DNA from: Romanomermis culicivorax
Taxonomy: Eukaryota; Nematoda; Enoplea; Mermithida; Mermithidae
DNA length: 64,000 nucleotides
Reading direction: 5' to 3'
Assembly: GCA_963922205.1 (NCBI GenBank)
Contig: CAWUHX010000218.1
Coordinates: 310,001-374,000, forward strand
In this document: positions 11,583-24,136 of the stretch, piece after piece
Position numbering within the stretch: the stretch's first letter is position 1
Layout of the letters: every line of letters starts with the position of its first letter
The notes under the pieces: generated by a model
What the model was told of the DNA's origin: nothing
Seen by the model: the letters and a program-made list of their open reading frames with translations, nothing else
The model's database searches: none
Made by a program: the position numbers and the translations under genes

Positions 11583-11891
11583 TTACCTCGATGTATGCGT
11601 CATTATCGAAGATTTTTCGAGCATCGGTCCCCTTCGGTTTCGGTTTAAAAAGTTGACTTTTCGATTCTCGACGAATTTTGGAGATAACGATTGTGAAGTT
11701 TTTCGCATTTTTTGCAGAGCAGACGTTTGCGGTAAATCGAAATTATGCTTATCTGCTTCGTAGAGAAGCAGTAGATTCGCGTTTTCATGGTCGAAATTTT
11801 CGATTTCTCGATCATCTGGATTCGCTAGTTTCTTGTAGAAACCTTTTTCATAGCCCAAAGTGGTAGAGTGACATGTGTGGTTTTCCTCCAT
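11583..11891 (-). pseudogene. E1 Gag N-terminus
   Basis: Starts at the ATG of MEENHT, which is shared with E3 (57435), about 100 nt after the primer-binding site. The segment has LGYEKGFYKKLANPDD and LLLLYEADK, and is charged and helical. It is probably the matrix-like start of Gag and is cut off by a frameshift near 11583. Confidence 0.55.
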
Positions 11892-11968
11892 TTTTCGGGT
11901 CAGTTCCAGTAGTTTTTTTGGATTTTCGATTTTTGGTGAATTTCGGCATTTCCTCAACCTTCAAATGA

Positions 11969-11985
11969 GCTGGTACAGTCACCAA
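11969..11985 (-). other. primer-binding site of E1
   Basis: On the minus strand TTGGTGACTGTACCAGC starts two bases after the LTR end ...ACAACA. The TGG start fits pairing with a tRNA 3' CCA end. The tRNA species is not identified. Confidence 0.65.
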
Positions 11986-11987
11986 TT

Positions 11988-12531
11988 TGTTGTATAGGTG
12001 AAAATAAGTAGATGATTGATTGCGTGTTTTTAGTAAGAAACGTACAGAACGTAAAAGAGCCTGCGGAACGCTGAAAACAGAACACTCGGAGTGTTTGATG
12101 AATTTAATGCAACAATAATCCTATGCAGGAGATTGACAGGCTCGTAGAGAGCCCTACATCAATTTATCTAAGGATCTTCGCTCAGGTCCTTAAAGGTTTT
12201 TGGATGCCGGAATTTGGACTGCGCTGACTTACCCAATTAGGACTTGAACCCATTTATTCAAACTGTTTCCCAAATAGTTTGACTTATCCTAAAACACACC
12301 TTCGAATCAGAATTTACTAAACTAGAAATCGCCACTTCAATCTAATAAAACAACTCCCTCTGTCACTACACAACCGCTCGCCTAGGCACACACAACCACA
12401 ATGAAAAATATTTTCACAATTTCTTCAAAGGTGTAGCCACCTCTCTTCTAACGATCTTTCTCGATTGAACTTGCCGATCTTTTCGCAAAACTGACACAAA
12501 CTTTACAAATACACCAAATCACTCCACAACA
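11988..12531 (-). repeat. middle LTR, shared by E1 (5') and E2 (3'), recombinant
   Basis: 544 bp. The left part, 11988 to about 12475, follows the right-hand LTR (23593-24080), while the part after a shared 19-base block (12476-12494) follows the left-hand LTR (870-926). Diagnostic sites are TTGCC before the block, shared with the right LTR, and GACAC after it, shared with the left LTR, where the right LTR has GAGAC, ACGCC and CATAACA. Confidence 0.93.
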
Positions 12532-12541
12532 CTCCTCCCCA
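12532..12541 (-). other. polypurine tract of E2
   Basis: Same GGGGAGGAG against TGTTGTGGAG junction as in E1. The 3' UTR of E2 follows (12542-12894) and is indistinguishable from E1 by eye. Confidence 0.85.
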
Positions 12542-12894
12542 TTGCGATGTAAATGGCCTGAAGCAATTTGAAGGTGCTGTTGGGGTTTTGACGTTTTGAT
12601 CGCAGGAGAGCATTTAGCTTGTATCAGCAATTTTTATCTTTCTGGCGACGGCGGTGTTTTTTTCTTCTCTATGCTGCGGCTGACTACACAAACAAATGAA
12701 CAAGAAAAAATATTGACGATAATATCACAAGTGTTAAGGCACGAAACAATGTGCAATAAAGAAACTAGTACTTTAGTACCAAGAAATTTTAAATTTTTAG
12801 AGATCAAAACAAGAAAGGATTCTAGTGGATATGAATAAACTAGTGAAAAAAATGCGTATAGCATTGCTTGACACTCTTATCCTTTGGTTCCATT

Positions 12895-15863
12895 TCATTT
12901 CAGCGGGAAACCTTGACCTTTCAGCAAAACTTTGACCGGGGTTTTGCTTGCTTTCAAAATCCCAGGTGAAGGCATCTGAGGTCCTTGACCTGAGGTCGGC
13001 GCTCGTGGCACGAGAGCTCGTTGTGCAGCTCCTAATGATGTTCGAATTCCAACAACTGGTGGTTGCATCATCGTAGTTGTCGCAATAATTGGCGCTGGTT
13101 TCATTTGGTATTTGGGCGGTATAGCGGGTTTTGTTGACGTTATTGAGCTTGTCTTTTTCTTCATTTTGGCTTTCTTATCCGTTTCCATTTGATATTCATG
13201 ATGTATGTCTCGAATTATCATTTTTCGTTCTTCAGTGGCTGGACAGTTCGGGGCTCTCGTGTCAGTCAAGCATTGCAAAACGTAGTGCACAGCCATCGAA
13301 CATGAATTATCCGTGGTCTTATAGTAGAATGCTTGTCGAGCATGAAAAAGAAACAGAGTGAGCTGTGTTATGATGATCACGTTTTCTGCGCCATAGTATT
13401 TATAATTGTGACACATCCAGCTCAAAAGAATGGTAGTGAGTTTTTCTGTGCAATGCTGATCGCGTCGTTATTATTGTGGATGGAAATAGTCAGGAAAATC
13501 CTGCGTTATCTGTTGTGAAGCCGCGGTGGCCTGTTGTAAAATCATAGGATCGAAATTCAAGTGAGCGCAATTGATATAATTAATTATAATCATTTCATTG
13601 GTTGTTCGCGGCAATATTTGGGCTGTAATAGGTGCAGTAGGTACGCTAGGGTACTGTTTTTCGGGTGGTGTTCGTTATCTTCCAAATTGCCAATGCGGTA
13701 TTTTATACTCACGAACAATTCCTCTTGGTTGTTGCTGTTTGTGGGCTGTTTTGGCTTGCTGTGACATAATTCGTTCGTCAACCATCCTTTCTGAGTCAGC
13801 CGTCTCAGACTGTTGACCCTCTTTTTTATCAGTTTCGTCTTTCTTCAGTTGTTCTCCTTTGAGGGCGCTTGCCCATTCCAATTTCTTTTGTCTATCTTTC
13901 GAGTCATTCGGATGTTCGCGTTGGTACTTGGAAAAGTATCATTCGTGATGATACTTCCTCGGGCCCTCATTTGACGCATACATGCCATGTCAATTCTTTC
14001 GACTATCATAATCTTCATTCTCTCGAGGTGTGGTAGACCGTGAGGGTCGTTCGTGATGCATTTCTCGACTTTTGTGTTTGATTTCTTTTCTTTCTTTACT
14101 TTTCGTTTCTTCTCGCGAATCACGACGCTTTTTCGGCAGTGGTATGTAATTTCGATCTTTGGGATGCATTTCAAGATAGTCTTGAATCATTCACAATTGT
14201 TTATCAATGGAGTTTCACCTTCAGAATAGCAAAAACTGATATGTTGGATATTGGGAATTGGTTGACCCTGTTTGTCGCATAATCGATCTTCTTTTATTTC
14301 TAAGACCAGAGTTCTACTGTCAGTGCTGACAAGTGTAGAAATCTCCGTCTCTTGCACTGTTGCTAATTTGTGTCTTGTCGGGATTATTTGCGGCGGTACC
14401 ATTTTCGAATCATCATGGTCTATTTTCGAGAGATCTCTCATCGATATCGTTTTAGTTATGATGGCTTTCGCTCTCAATTCTTCTCCTTTGTCCCAGTCTA
14501 TGTGATATTGACTACTCGATAGACTTTTGGACAATGGAGTTACCAAAGATGTTGTGTTGGCTGTCGGAGTTTGTGCAGTAGTATCAGTTTGAGATACATC
14601 TTCGTCATCGCTTTCGATTTGGATTATATTGGTTTCACTCAGAATTTCGGTTTTTATCATGAAGGACTCTTCAGCAATTTCCTTTATTAATGACTCAATA
14701 GCCATCGCTGTTTCTTTGTCTAATTTGATATCAGTAGGAGCCTGTGCAGGCGTTTTCGTCAGACTTTTGCCCAACAACATTGATTCTGGATACACTGGTA
14801 AATTTGAGCTCATCGTCAAAATATTGTTTGGTAGAAAGCAAATCAGATGTTCGCATTTTTGTGAAGTCAGAATCAGGGAATTATACGAAAAATAGTAGTA
14901 AGGATTTTCCTTATACTTCTTTTTTGTGACTAATTCTGTTTCATGAGAGACAGGAAAACTGTCGTTTCTAAATACTATCGGTCTGACAAAATAAGGGTTG
15001 GAATAAACTGGTCCCTTATTGTCCTTTCAAATTTTTTCCATTAGGGGCATTCGGCTAGCCCATTCCATTAATTCTGGCTCCAACCTGCCATCGCGTTTCA
15101 TCCAGTTCTGCTCGCAAATAAGATCGATTTCGATATTATTGCTTTTCGATGGCAGTTTTGGAATTTCGTTTTGAATTATGGCATGCAGTTTTGTTTCGGA
15201 ATGCAGTGCACATACGTGATTGGCTAGTGGCATCATTCCTCAGACGACATTCATCCATTCGTTATGATTGGGAATCGTGTATAGCGTCGCTAGGGCCGGC
15301 GTTTCGGAAATGTGATGATCTGATTTCATGTCATATATCGGCCAATTTTCGGGCGTACCCTATGTCATGAACAGATGGGTTACGATGAGATTGAAATTCG
15401 TTTCTTTCAATTCATCGCTCATGACCATGTTTTGGTCTATCTCCGACAGAAACAAAAGCAACATCGGGGCACCAAGGGTATAGTGAATACTCGTGATGTC
15501 GTTAGTGCGTAAAGCTCTGTCAATTACATCCACGCACAAAGCGACGTTATCATATGGTTCCGTTTTTTTATCGTCGGTTGTAGACAATGTATTTTGTTTA
15601 CTTCCTTTTATCATTGGTAACTTAGCCGGATGCATTTTCTGTCACAATGCCTTAATAGAGTGCTCTATGTTCGCGTGATTGTATAGACAGAAACCCATAT
15701 TAGGAACCCTGTAGTCATAGAAAATGACTCGGTTCAACGCTAAGATTTCATCTCGCATTATCGCATGAATAAGGCTTTTCGATAAAGTGGGATCGATGAT
15801 GCTAAAGGCGCCTTTCTCGTCACTGTTGTAGTCGACATTGGCGTTATCCTGTAGATTTTGCAT
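12895..15863 (-). pseudogene. E2 accessory polyprotein, middle and C-terminal part
   Basis: Same breaks and same residues as 1290-4258. One base differs at 13599 (T where E1 has C at a CpG). All lesions therefore predate the tandem duplication. Confidence 0.6.
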
Positions 15864-16675
15864 TCGTGTGGGAATATTTGTATGTTGTCATAGACGCTGT
15901 CTACGAAACCCTAGCGCCTGTACGCTAAAAACATTATTATTGGATAATAAGCATCTAGAATCAAATAGGCTGTGACTTGTTCGCCTGGTTTGCCTGCTAA
16001 GGCGATACGATTGTTAGCTTGCAGGAAATATAACATAAATTGCTGGATGTCTAGCACGAACATATCGGCTACGATTCATTTTAGTTTTTTGTTCTTCGGG
16101 CAGTGGCCGATTAGTCGAGCCCTCTCCCACTTTTCCGCGGATCTTTCGATATTCTCTAGTATGATTTGGATGTCTACCAAAATACTAGGTGCGAGCACTG
16201 TAGAGTGCATTTTTTGTGCATGGGGAGAATAAAAATCACGCCCATGCATGTCTTTGAGACACTTCCAATCGTCGGCTTGGTCGAAATCAATCGCAATTGT
16301 TTTTGGCGAGGATAAGAATTCGTAAAAAGCAGTCCAATCGTCTGACATGGCCACGAGAGCATCGAACATAATTGTGTGCCTGGTTGGAAAGTCAAGCTGG
16401 ACGAATCTTGCGATGTGAGCTGTGTTCTGATTCTGGATATCCAGCTTGGTCTTTTTGTGAATATAAAATTGGTTCATCGAAATTTTTTCGATGTCAAAAC
16501 CGACCAATACGTGACTTCTGAAGTTCAGTTTGGCGTACAATGCCAGCACATTGCTGCTTTCAAAGTAGGTTGGTTCGCTTAGAACGTTCAATGGCCTCGC
16601 ATAAACGGCTTCGAACCACCTCTCAAATTCCATGATTCTGATCATTCGCTTGATGTTGAATTCTAAAAATATCAT
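15864..16675 (-). pseudogene. E2 DEDDy 3'-5' exonuclease-like domain
   Basis: Duplicate of 4259-5070 with the same intact Exo I (D-x-E), Exo II (D) and Exo III (Y-x3-D) positions, and the same TGA and TAG breaks. It gives no independent evidence of selection because it was copied recently. Confidence 0.7.
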
Positions 16676-16702
16676 AAAATTTCAGATTAAAAACTAATTG
16701 AT

Positions 16703-17038
16703 TTAGTTTCGCTTGGAAACATCAATCTTTCGAATCGCGGCCTGCAATTCTTCTGGCGAAGTTACCGCAACCGAAATATAATATATGGACGGATCAATAT
16801 ATTCTTCCCAGGGGAAGAGAAACCCGGAGTTTCTATTTTTTTCAGACTTTAGTCTAACAGTAGTGTAGAACTTACCATCAGTGAAGAAAAACCTATCATC
16901 TTGCGGATATTGTTTTTGCTGGTACGAGAAGTACCAGTCTTGGTTGTTAAAATATTTGCAGAATATCGATGGTGGCTTTATGAGTGATGAAACTATATCG
17001 GATGTCTGCAATGTCGTCCCCTCAGTATCCGTTGTCAT
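16703..17038 (-). CDS. E2 small ORF upstream of the exonuclease
   Basis: Duplicate of 5098-5433 from the same ATG. A synonymous or near-silent CpG change (C in E1, T here) lies at 17003. Product unknown. Confidence 0.45.
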   Translation of the reverse strand: MTTDTEGTTLQTSDIVSSLIKPPSIFCKYFNNQDWYFSYQQKQYPQDDRFFFTDGKFYTTVRLKSEKNRNSGFLFPWEEYIDPSIYYISVAVTSPEELQAAIRKIDVSKRN

Positions 17039-17521
17039 ATTTCTTTTCAATTTCAAATCGTTTCCGTATCGAAATTTCGCTTCGACAGGACCACTCGTGA
17101 GACTTTGAATTTCGAAAAATAAGAAGTAAGATTCAGAATCTTGCTATAAAAATGAAGGTGTAAAGTGGAAAGTTGCTAACCACAATTTCAAATTTTTCAT
17201 GCACATAATGAAAAGTGTAAAGTTCAGGTTGGATGGGACTGGAGGAAGATATATCTGCAGCGCGCTTTTTGTTCACTTTCTTATTTTGCGCTACTCCTCA
17301 GGGAAGGTCGATTTCTTCAAAATGGTCATGAATATATGACACTTCGTGACAGTACCACACACACTTCATTCACCCATTCCACACAGAATCTGAATTAGCG
17401 TGTTGAGCGCGTTTTGAATACCAAAATTTTATGCTCATCATTTATGATTAAAATATGATGGAATAATTACGTTAAATTGTTAGCAAAATTTAAATAAATG
17501 TTGGTCGAAATATGACGAATT
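17039..17521 (-). promoter_or_regulatory. E2 spacer between integrase and accessory genes
   Basis: Duplicate of 5434-5916, including the acceptor-like TTTTTATAG with its intron edge at 17144. Nothing else is seen. Confidence 0.35.
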
Positions 17522-19075
17522 TTACAAATTTTCCGATTCATTTCCTAGTCTTGGAGGACCGCTATCTTCCGACTCTAGGATTGCCAATGCCGTTTGAGGC
17601 ATGTATGGCTTTACGCGAGAAAATGAGACTTTCTGAGATTGTCCTGGACAATCTAAACTATCGATTGTTATCATGTTTTTCGAGATTTCGGAGTTTTCGA
17701 CCACTACATAGGGTCCGATATAATCTTTATCGATTTTATTTGATTTCTTGTTTTTAATTAGCAGTATTAGATCGTTTAGATCATATTTCTGTTCTTTCGC
17801 TTTCCTATCGAAGTATCGTTTATGCAATTCTGATGCATTTTTCAAATTTTCTGAAACTTCATTATATGATGTTAGTTGCACTCGACTGAAGATATACTGA
17901 TATGCGTCATAGTTTAACGGTAATGTTAGGCTTTTTGCGCAGTCAAAGTCAATAGCAATTCTGGGTTCATAACCTCACAAAAGTCGAAATGGAGAAAAGT
18001 GAGTAGCTGTGTGAGGAACAGCGTTATAGGCGAATGTTGCAAAATGTAAATATCATTCCCAATTGTCGGGATCTTCAGCAGTGAATTTTTTGAGTTGCGA
18101 AATCAAGGTTTAATTGAATCTTTTGACCATTCCGTTACATATCGGGTGATAGGTGGTAGTGATGATTTTCTGAACTTTTAGCAGTTTCGTGATGTCTTTC
18201 ATCAAGTTTGAGGTAAACCCTGAACCCTGATCTGATAATAGATGTTTCGGGCTTCCGTGAACTAAAACTACGTCGTTTACAAAACTTTTGACTATAGTGG
18301 CTGTTTTTTGATTTGGGATCAAATGAGCGCTTACCCATTTAGTGAAATAGTCTTGAAATACAATGATGTATGATCTTTTCTCACTGAGAGGAGAAATGTT
18401 TACTATGTCGGTCGCCACAATTTCAAACAGATACTTCAGCTGTATCCGCAACAATGGAGGTGGTTTCAGTAACTGTGAAGTTGTTTGTTGACATGTTTTG
18501 CACGTTCTGATCCATTTTATTATTGATTCTTCCATTTTCGGCCACCAAAAATGTTGAGGAATCATCCCAGTAGTGGGAGTATGACCTTGATGGCTTAAAA
18601 TCTTCGGGCCATGGAATTGATACAAAACACTTTCAATCAAAGTAGTTGGAACTACTATCATCGAAGCTGTGTTAGCTTGTTTTGATGTTCGGTATACTAT
18701 CTCATTTTCAGTATGGAAGGCAGATGAAATCATAGAAATTTGCTTTTGTTCAAGGATTTTTAACAACTTCGCAATGTATGGATCTTTTCTCTGAGCTTCT
18801 CTGATTTCTTCTGATATTTCTAGAGTTACTAGCCGTTTTTCGGGCTGTTGGAAATCTTCTTCAAACATCGGCACTTTATCCTGAGAAAAGGATTTGTTTC
18901 TTTCTTCTTTTTGCGTCATTGATCTTGTAATAGCTGCAGCAATGGTTTTTTTCTGTTCGCGAAATGTCGGCCTGAATATTTCATTCGTTACTTCTTCACT
19001 AGACTTTGACTTCAATTTAGCACGAGGCTCGCTTTGTGACAAAAAATCAGCGCAAGCGTTCTCTTTACCTTTCAC
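17522..19075 (-). pseudogene. E2 integrase
   Basis: Duplicate of 5917-7470: zinc finger and two catalytic Asp present, catalytic Glu changed to Lys (MVKRFN), same stop at 18110. Confidence 0.85.
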
Positions 19076-19126
19076 ATATTCAACACGATAGTCATAGTCT
19101 TGAAGCTTTATTGCAAAGTTCTGAAA

Positions 19127-20800
19127 TCACGGATTTTGATGTTTCTCTTCTTTAATCCATTGCAAGGGTTTATGGTCAGTTCTGACCATTACCTTTTGAC
19201 TGTACACATAGTGTCTGTACCATCTGAAGGCTTCTACAATTGCAAGACATTCGCACTCAGTCGTACTGTAGCAAGTTTCTACATCCAAAAGAACTCTACT
19301 GTTGTAAGCAATGACCCATTGATCATTTTCGTTTTCTTGATATAAAATTGTGCCAATTGCAGTTGTGCTAGCATCAGTTTGAATGACAAATTTCAATTTT
19401 TCGTTGTTATAGACAGGACATCGCAAAAAAGGAGTCCAGGTTAGAGATGTTTTAATCTAGTTAAATGCTATATGATGTTCTTCGCTTATTTCGTATTTCG
19501 TGTTTTTGCCTAGTAGTTGGTAGAGCAGTCACAAAAGGGTGGCAAGATTCAGTATGAATCATTTACACCACTTTACAAGACCCAGAAAACTTTGAAGATC
19601 TTTTACGGTTTTTGGCATTTCATAGTTTAGGATCGCAGAGACCTTTTCGAGATCGGGTGAGATTCCATTTTCACTTAGCAAGTGACCGAGAAATTTTACT
19701 TGTTTTGGTATGAAATCACATTTATCAGGCCTCAAGGTTAGGTTCACATCGGGAAGAGCTTCGAAGATCAGTTGGATATGTATTAAATGATTGTTATACA
19801 TTCACGAAAAAACTATGATATTGTCGATATAGATCAGACGGACTTTCCAGATGTATGGATGCAGGATCCATTCCATTAGTCTTTGAAATTCAGCCGGAGC
19901 ATTTTTCAAACTGAATAGTAGAATTTTGAATCCAAATGAGCCTTCTTGACTAATGAAAGTAGTTTTATCACATGAAGCGATGTCTAGAGGGATCTGCCAA
20001 TACCCTGCTTTCAAATCTAGAGTTGAGAAAAATCGCGCATTTCCTAAAGCATCTAGTTAGTCATCGATTCGCAGAATCGGAAATTTATCGCTTAAAGTGA
20101 CTTCATTTATACCTCTATAATCGATGACAGGTCGCCAACTTCCATCTTTTTTGGTTACCAAAAACATAGGTGCAGCCCACAGTGATCACAAAGGTTCTAT
20201 GAAACCTTTTTCTAGAATTTCCTGAATTTTCTGGCCAACCATTGGTCTTTGTTCAATTGGCGCATGGTAGTAGTGTTTTGCACCTGGTTTCACATCACTG
20301 GTGTCTATAGAGACCGTTAACTCGTGAGTGAGAGTAGGCTGATCTCCAGGGAGACTAAAAACATTGTGATATTGCTTGAAAACTTCAATGGCAATCTTTC
20401 TATCTTCATTATTGATATTTGATTTTTCAGTCATTTTTTCGAGAGCGAGTCAAAGTTTTTCTTCTTCCGACTTAGTCGACTGATCTTTAATCAATGTGGC
20501 TGGTTCATAATCATCTTCATGATCACTTATCGATGCAACCGTCATTTTCGATTCTTCGAGTCTGAATTTTACCTCAGCGATAAGCTTGTTAGGTTGCAGA
20601 TGGATACCATTGGCATTATTATTGACAAATAATAGTGGACATTTGTCTTCAATTATGTTGATTATCGCCAATTCAATCAGGTATTCACACTTTTCTTTTC
20701 TGAAGTTTACGGGTTGAACTATAATGCGTTTAAAACTTTCGTTTGTGAAAGGGAAGATTTTCCCGTTAACCCACTTTGACAATTTGGTTCTACATAGCAT
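19127..20800 (-). pseudogene. E2 reverse transcriptase and RNase H
   Basis: Duplicate of 7522-9195 with the same YIDN catalytic box and stops. The one amino-acid difference found between the copies is here: the residue is Thr at 19263 but Met in E1 (7658), a G/A difference at a CpG. Confidence 0.9.
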
Positions 20801-21636
20801 GACGAGATATTCAAAATTGGTAGCGATCTGTCAATTTTTATGATTTGCATTTGACTTTGTCCCGTAGAAGTATTTGAAAATACTTCATCATACGGCGCTT
20901 TTCCAGTCAGTTTCAAAACTAAGTTTAGTTCTTGTTGAACGTCTCTGATTCTGATGAAGTTGTCACGAAAGTTTATTATGGCTCGAATGCTCGGATGCAC
21001 TAGGAAATTGGTTCCTAGGAGGCATTGCTCTCCGGCGGTAGGTAGAATCCAGCATTGTACTAGATGCATTCTGAAAGATGAGTTGATGTTGAAGATTATC
21101 AGACCTCGGGCATCAGTGATAGCACCGTCGGCTACTTTTATCTGAGCAGATGTTTCGAATGTATCATAGTCAATCCCCAAAGGGCGTTGAGCACCGGTAT
21201 CGATTGAGGCTTTCGTTTTGATTTTTCCAATTTCAGCATAGATGTGAAAAGCTAGTATAGGAGCGTATAAGCTCAGTAGTTTGATGTCTTTTTGTGAACA
21301 TTCTTTGATTCGACATACGGTCGATCTCGCGATCCACGGTTCAGTAGGTTTTTTGATTGTGAAATCGGTGATTCCAGGAGCAATAAAAAAATTTGTAGCT
21401 TTTGACGTTTCTGTTGGTTCAAGCATATTTGCTGTACTAGTCATCGGCTTCAACGGAGCAAAAGGTTTAGATGAGTTAAACACCATTTTCGTTTCTGATG
21501 GCAAAACTTGTTGCGACGATTTTGGAGAAGTTATCTGAGTCTGTATAGACTGTGAGTTGTTCATCAGGTAATAGTAATGCTTCTCGATTATCGTTTCTTG
21601 TCGGGATTTGGAGTTCCAGAGAGAAATGTTTGCCAC
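20719..21636 (-). pseudogene. E2 nucleocapsid tail and aspartic protease
   Basis: Duplicate of 9114-10031, with the DTGA box and the same deletion behind it. The zinc-knuckle region follows at 21637-21984. Confidence 0.8.
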
Positions 21637-21984
21637 ATCTCTCTGATAGTTTCCAATATCGCGATTGTAAAATCGGTTATTTCAATCAAAATTTTGATTC
21701 TGATTGAGCTTGTAGTTAGGCGTATTTTGTTGAAAATGAGATCGCCAATTATGATTATTTTGCCATTGTGGATTCAGTTGCTGTTGTCGAGGCTGTGCAG
21801 CCTGTGGTTTCAACTGATAGCATTCGGAGCTGTCATGTTTACAATGACCATGGTAGGTGCAGTATTTTGCATGTCGTTCACCTGATTGATTTTGTTGGAA
21901 ATTTTAATTTTGAGAAAAATCCTGTATAGGAATGTCTTCTCTATTTCTTAAATTTGGACTCATTCCTCAATTGAATTGTGACCT

Positions 21985-22947
21985 TCAATTCTCGAAATTA
22001 TTAGCATTTTGCGAATTTTCTCGGATTCCAAACTTTTCCAGGACTCGTTTTAGGCTTCCCTCAAATTCTTTTGTCTTCATTAGAGTCGAATTTTTTTGAA
22101 ATCGGACAGTATTTCGTTGTCTAGAATCATCTCTATTTCGGGAGTGAGAGTTATCTCTGAAGCGAGGTTTCGATTCATCTTTAAAACTCGACTGAGATGG
22201 TTGCTGTTCGGATGGATTTTCGAGTTTGTTAACCAGTATAGGTTGTTCTACTCTCACAGTCATTTGTTTATTCACTGGCTGGATTTTCGGAACTTTTGCG
22301 ATGGCTATGGCTAAATCAGTGAATGTTTCTAGAGTACTCGCGTCAATCGAGACTCTGTAAATTTCTGGCATTTTCCAAAGAAAAGTTGTAATAACTTTTC
22401 TATGTCGATACTGAGCCCTTCTGTCATAGTACAGTAAATGTATGTAGGTGCTGATTGGGTTCAAGTAAGCTGACGGATCTTTGGTTTGGAACGGAGCGAT
22501 GGACTGGAGCTCCCATTGGAGCGTATCTAGATCGCAATTCGGTGCATTCATACACATCAGAATCTGTTTCATTTCATCATATGATCGGACATCTTGTATG
22601 GTGTTCAGAGCACCATCGCAAGTCAAGCAACGCAATGTGTGGAGTTTCAGATACTCAGACGCATCGAGGCAAAACTCGTTTTCGAGCACGATGAAGAATT
22701 TCAATACTTGTTGATTTTGGGTGGAGTTATCCAATTTTTGTGGCACTATCTTTTGAAAGATAGTCTTAATTCTTGTTTCGTTTCCAGTGAAAGATCTATG
22801 CATCTGAGAAGGTGGGATAGACAGGAAATTTATCTGTGAGTTTAGCATGTTTAGCGCATTAGAGCAGTCAAACGTTTGTGTTGGAATGATTAGATCATCA
22901 TCATCATCAATTATTCCTGGATAGCTAAGTTGACTTTTCTCGATCAC
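21985..22947 (-). pseudogene. E2 Gag capsid region
   Basis: Duplicate of 10380-11342, no amino-acid difference noticed. Confidence 0.65.
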
Positions 22948-23187
22948 TGATGGCGTTTATCAGTTTATTCGATTTTAGAGACTGAGTGTAAGAACTCATA
23001 GGTCTCACGATATTTTGTATTTCAGGAACATTCAGTTTCAATAGCTCTTTTCTGAGCTCTCATCTCTTCGATTTTGGTTTTAAACTCATCGAGAAGTTTT
23101 CGTTGTTGAGTCACTATCATAACATTTCACTTAATGCATTAGTAGCATCGCCACAGAAATTTATCATTTCAGCACCAAATTTTTGCA

Positions 23188-23496
23188 TTACCTCGATGTA
23201 TGCGTCATTATCGAAGATTTTTCGAGCATCGGTCCCCTTCGGTTTCGGTTTAAAAAGTTGACTTTTCGATTCTCGACGAATTTTGGAGATAACGATTGTG
23301 AAGTTTTTCGCATTTTTTGCAGAGCAGACGTTTGCGGTAAATCGAAATTATGCTTATCTGCTTCGTAGAGAAGCAGTAGATTCGCGTTTTCATGGTCGAA
23401 ATTTTCGATTTCTCGATCATCTGGATTCGCTAGTTTCTTGTAGAAACCTTTTTCATAGCCCAAAGTGGTAGAGTGACATGTGTGGTTTTCCTCCAT
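23188..23496 (-). pseudogene. E2 Gag N-terminus
   Basis: Duplicate of 11583-11891 from the same MEENHT start. Confidence 0.55.
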
Positions 23497-23573
23497 TTTT
23501 CGGGTCAGTTCCAGTAGTTTTTTTGGATTTTCGATTTTTGGTGAATTTCGGCATTTCCTCAACCTTCAAATGA

Positions 23574-23590
23574 GCTGGTACAGTCACCAA
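23574..23590 (-). other. primer-binding site of E2
   Basis: Same TTGGTGACTGTACCAGC on the minus strand, next to the 5' LTR. Confidence 0.65.
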
Positions 23591-23592
23591 TT

Positions 23593-24136
23593 TGTTGTAT
23601 AGGTGAAAATAAGTAGATGATTGATTGCGTGTTTTTAGTAAGAAACGTACAGAACGTAAAAGAGCCTGCGGAACGCTGAAAACAGAACACTCGGAGTGTT
23701 TGATGAATTTAATGCAACAATAATCCTATGCAGGAGATTGACAGGCTCGTAGAGAGCCCTACATCAATTTATCTAAGGATCTTCGCTCAGGTCCTTAAAG
23801 GTTTTTGGATGCCGGAATTTGGACTGCGCTGACTTACCCAATTAGGACTTGAACCCATTTATTCAAACTGTTTCCCAAATAGTTTGACTTATCCTAAAAC
23901 ACACCTTCGAATCAGAATTTACTAAACTAGAAATCGCCACTTCAATCTAATAAAACAACTCCCTCTGTCACTACACAACCGCTCGCCTAGGCACACACAA
24001 CCACAATGAAAAATATTTTCACAATTTCTTCAAAGGTGTAGCCACCTCTCTTCTAACGATCTTTCTCGATTGAACTTGCCGATCTTTTCGCAAAACTGAG
24101 ACAAACTTTACAAATACGCCAAATCACTCCATAACA
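23593..24136 (-). repeat. 5' LTR of E2, right end of the array
   Basis: 544 bp, + strand reading TGTTG...CATAACA. It carries three changes in its last 50 bases relative to the other two LTRs. It ends exactly where the DIRS recombinase reading frame begins. No left partner of the target duplication survives. Confidence 0.9.

Larger units (their letters stand above)
436..24136 (-). mobile_element. tandem Ty3/gypsy-like LTR retrotransposon array, copies E1 and E2
   Basis: Two bodies in head-to-tail arrangement share a central LTR: LTR (436-926), body E1, LTR (11988-12531), body E2, LTR (23593-24136). The repeat period is 11,605 bp. The order on the minus strand is 5' LTR, PBS, gag, protease, RT-RNase H, integrase, accessory region, polypurine tract, 3' LTR. 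The LTR reads TG...CA on either strand and its edge is confirmed by the adjoining polypurine tract. Three single-base differences between the two bodies were noticed by eye (1994/13599, 5398/17003, 7658/19263). Every coding region carries stops or frameshifts, so both copies are non-autonomous today. Confidence 0.93.
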
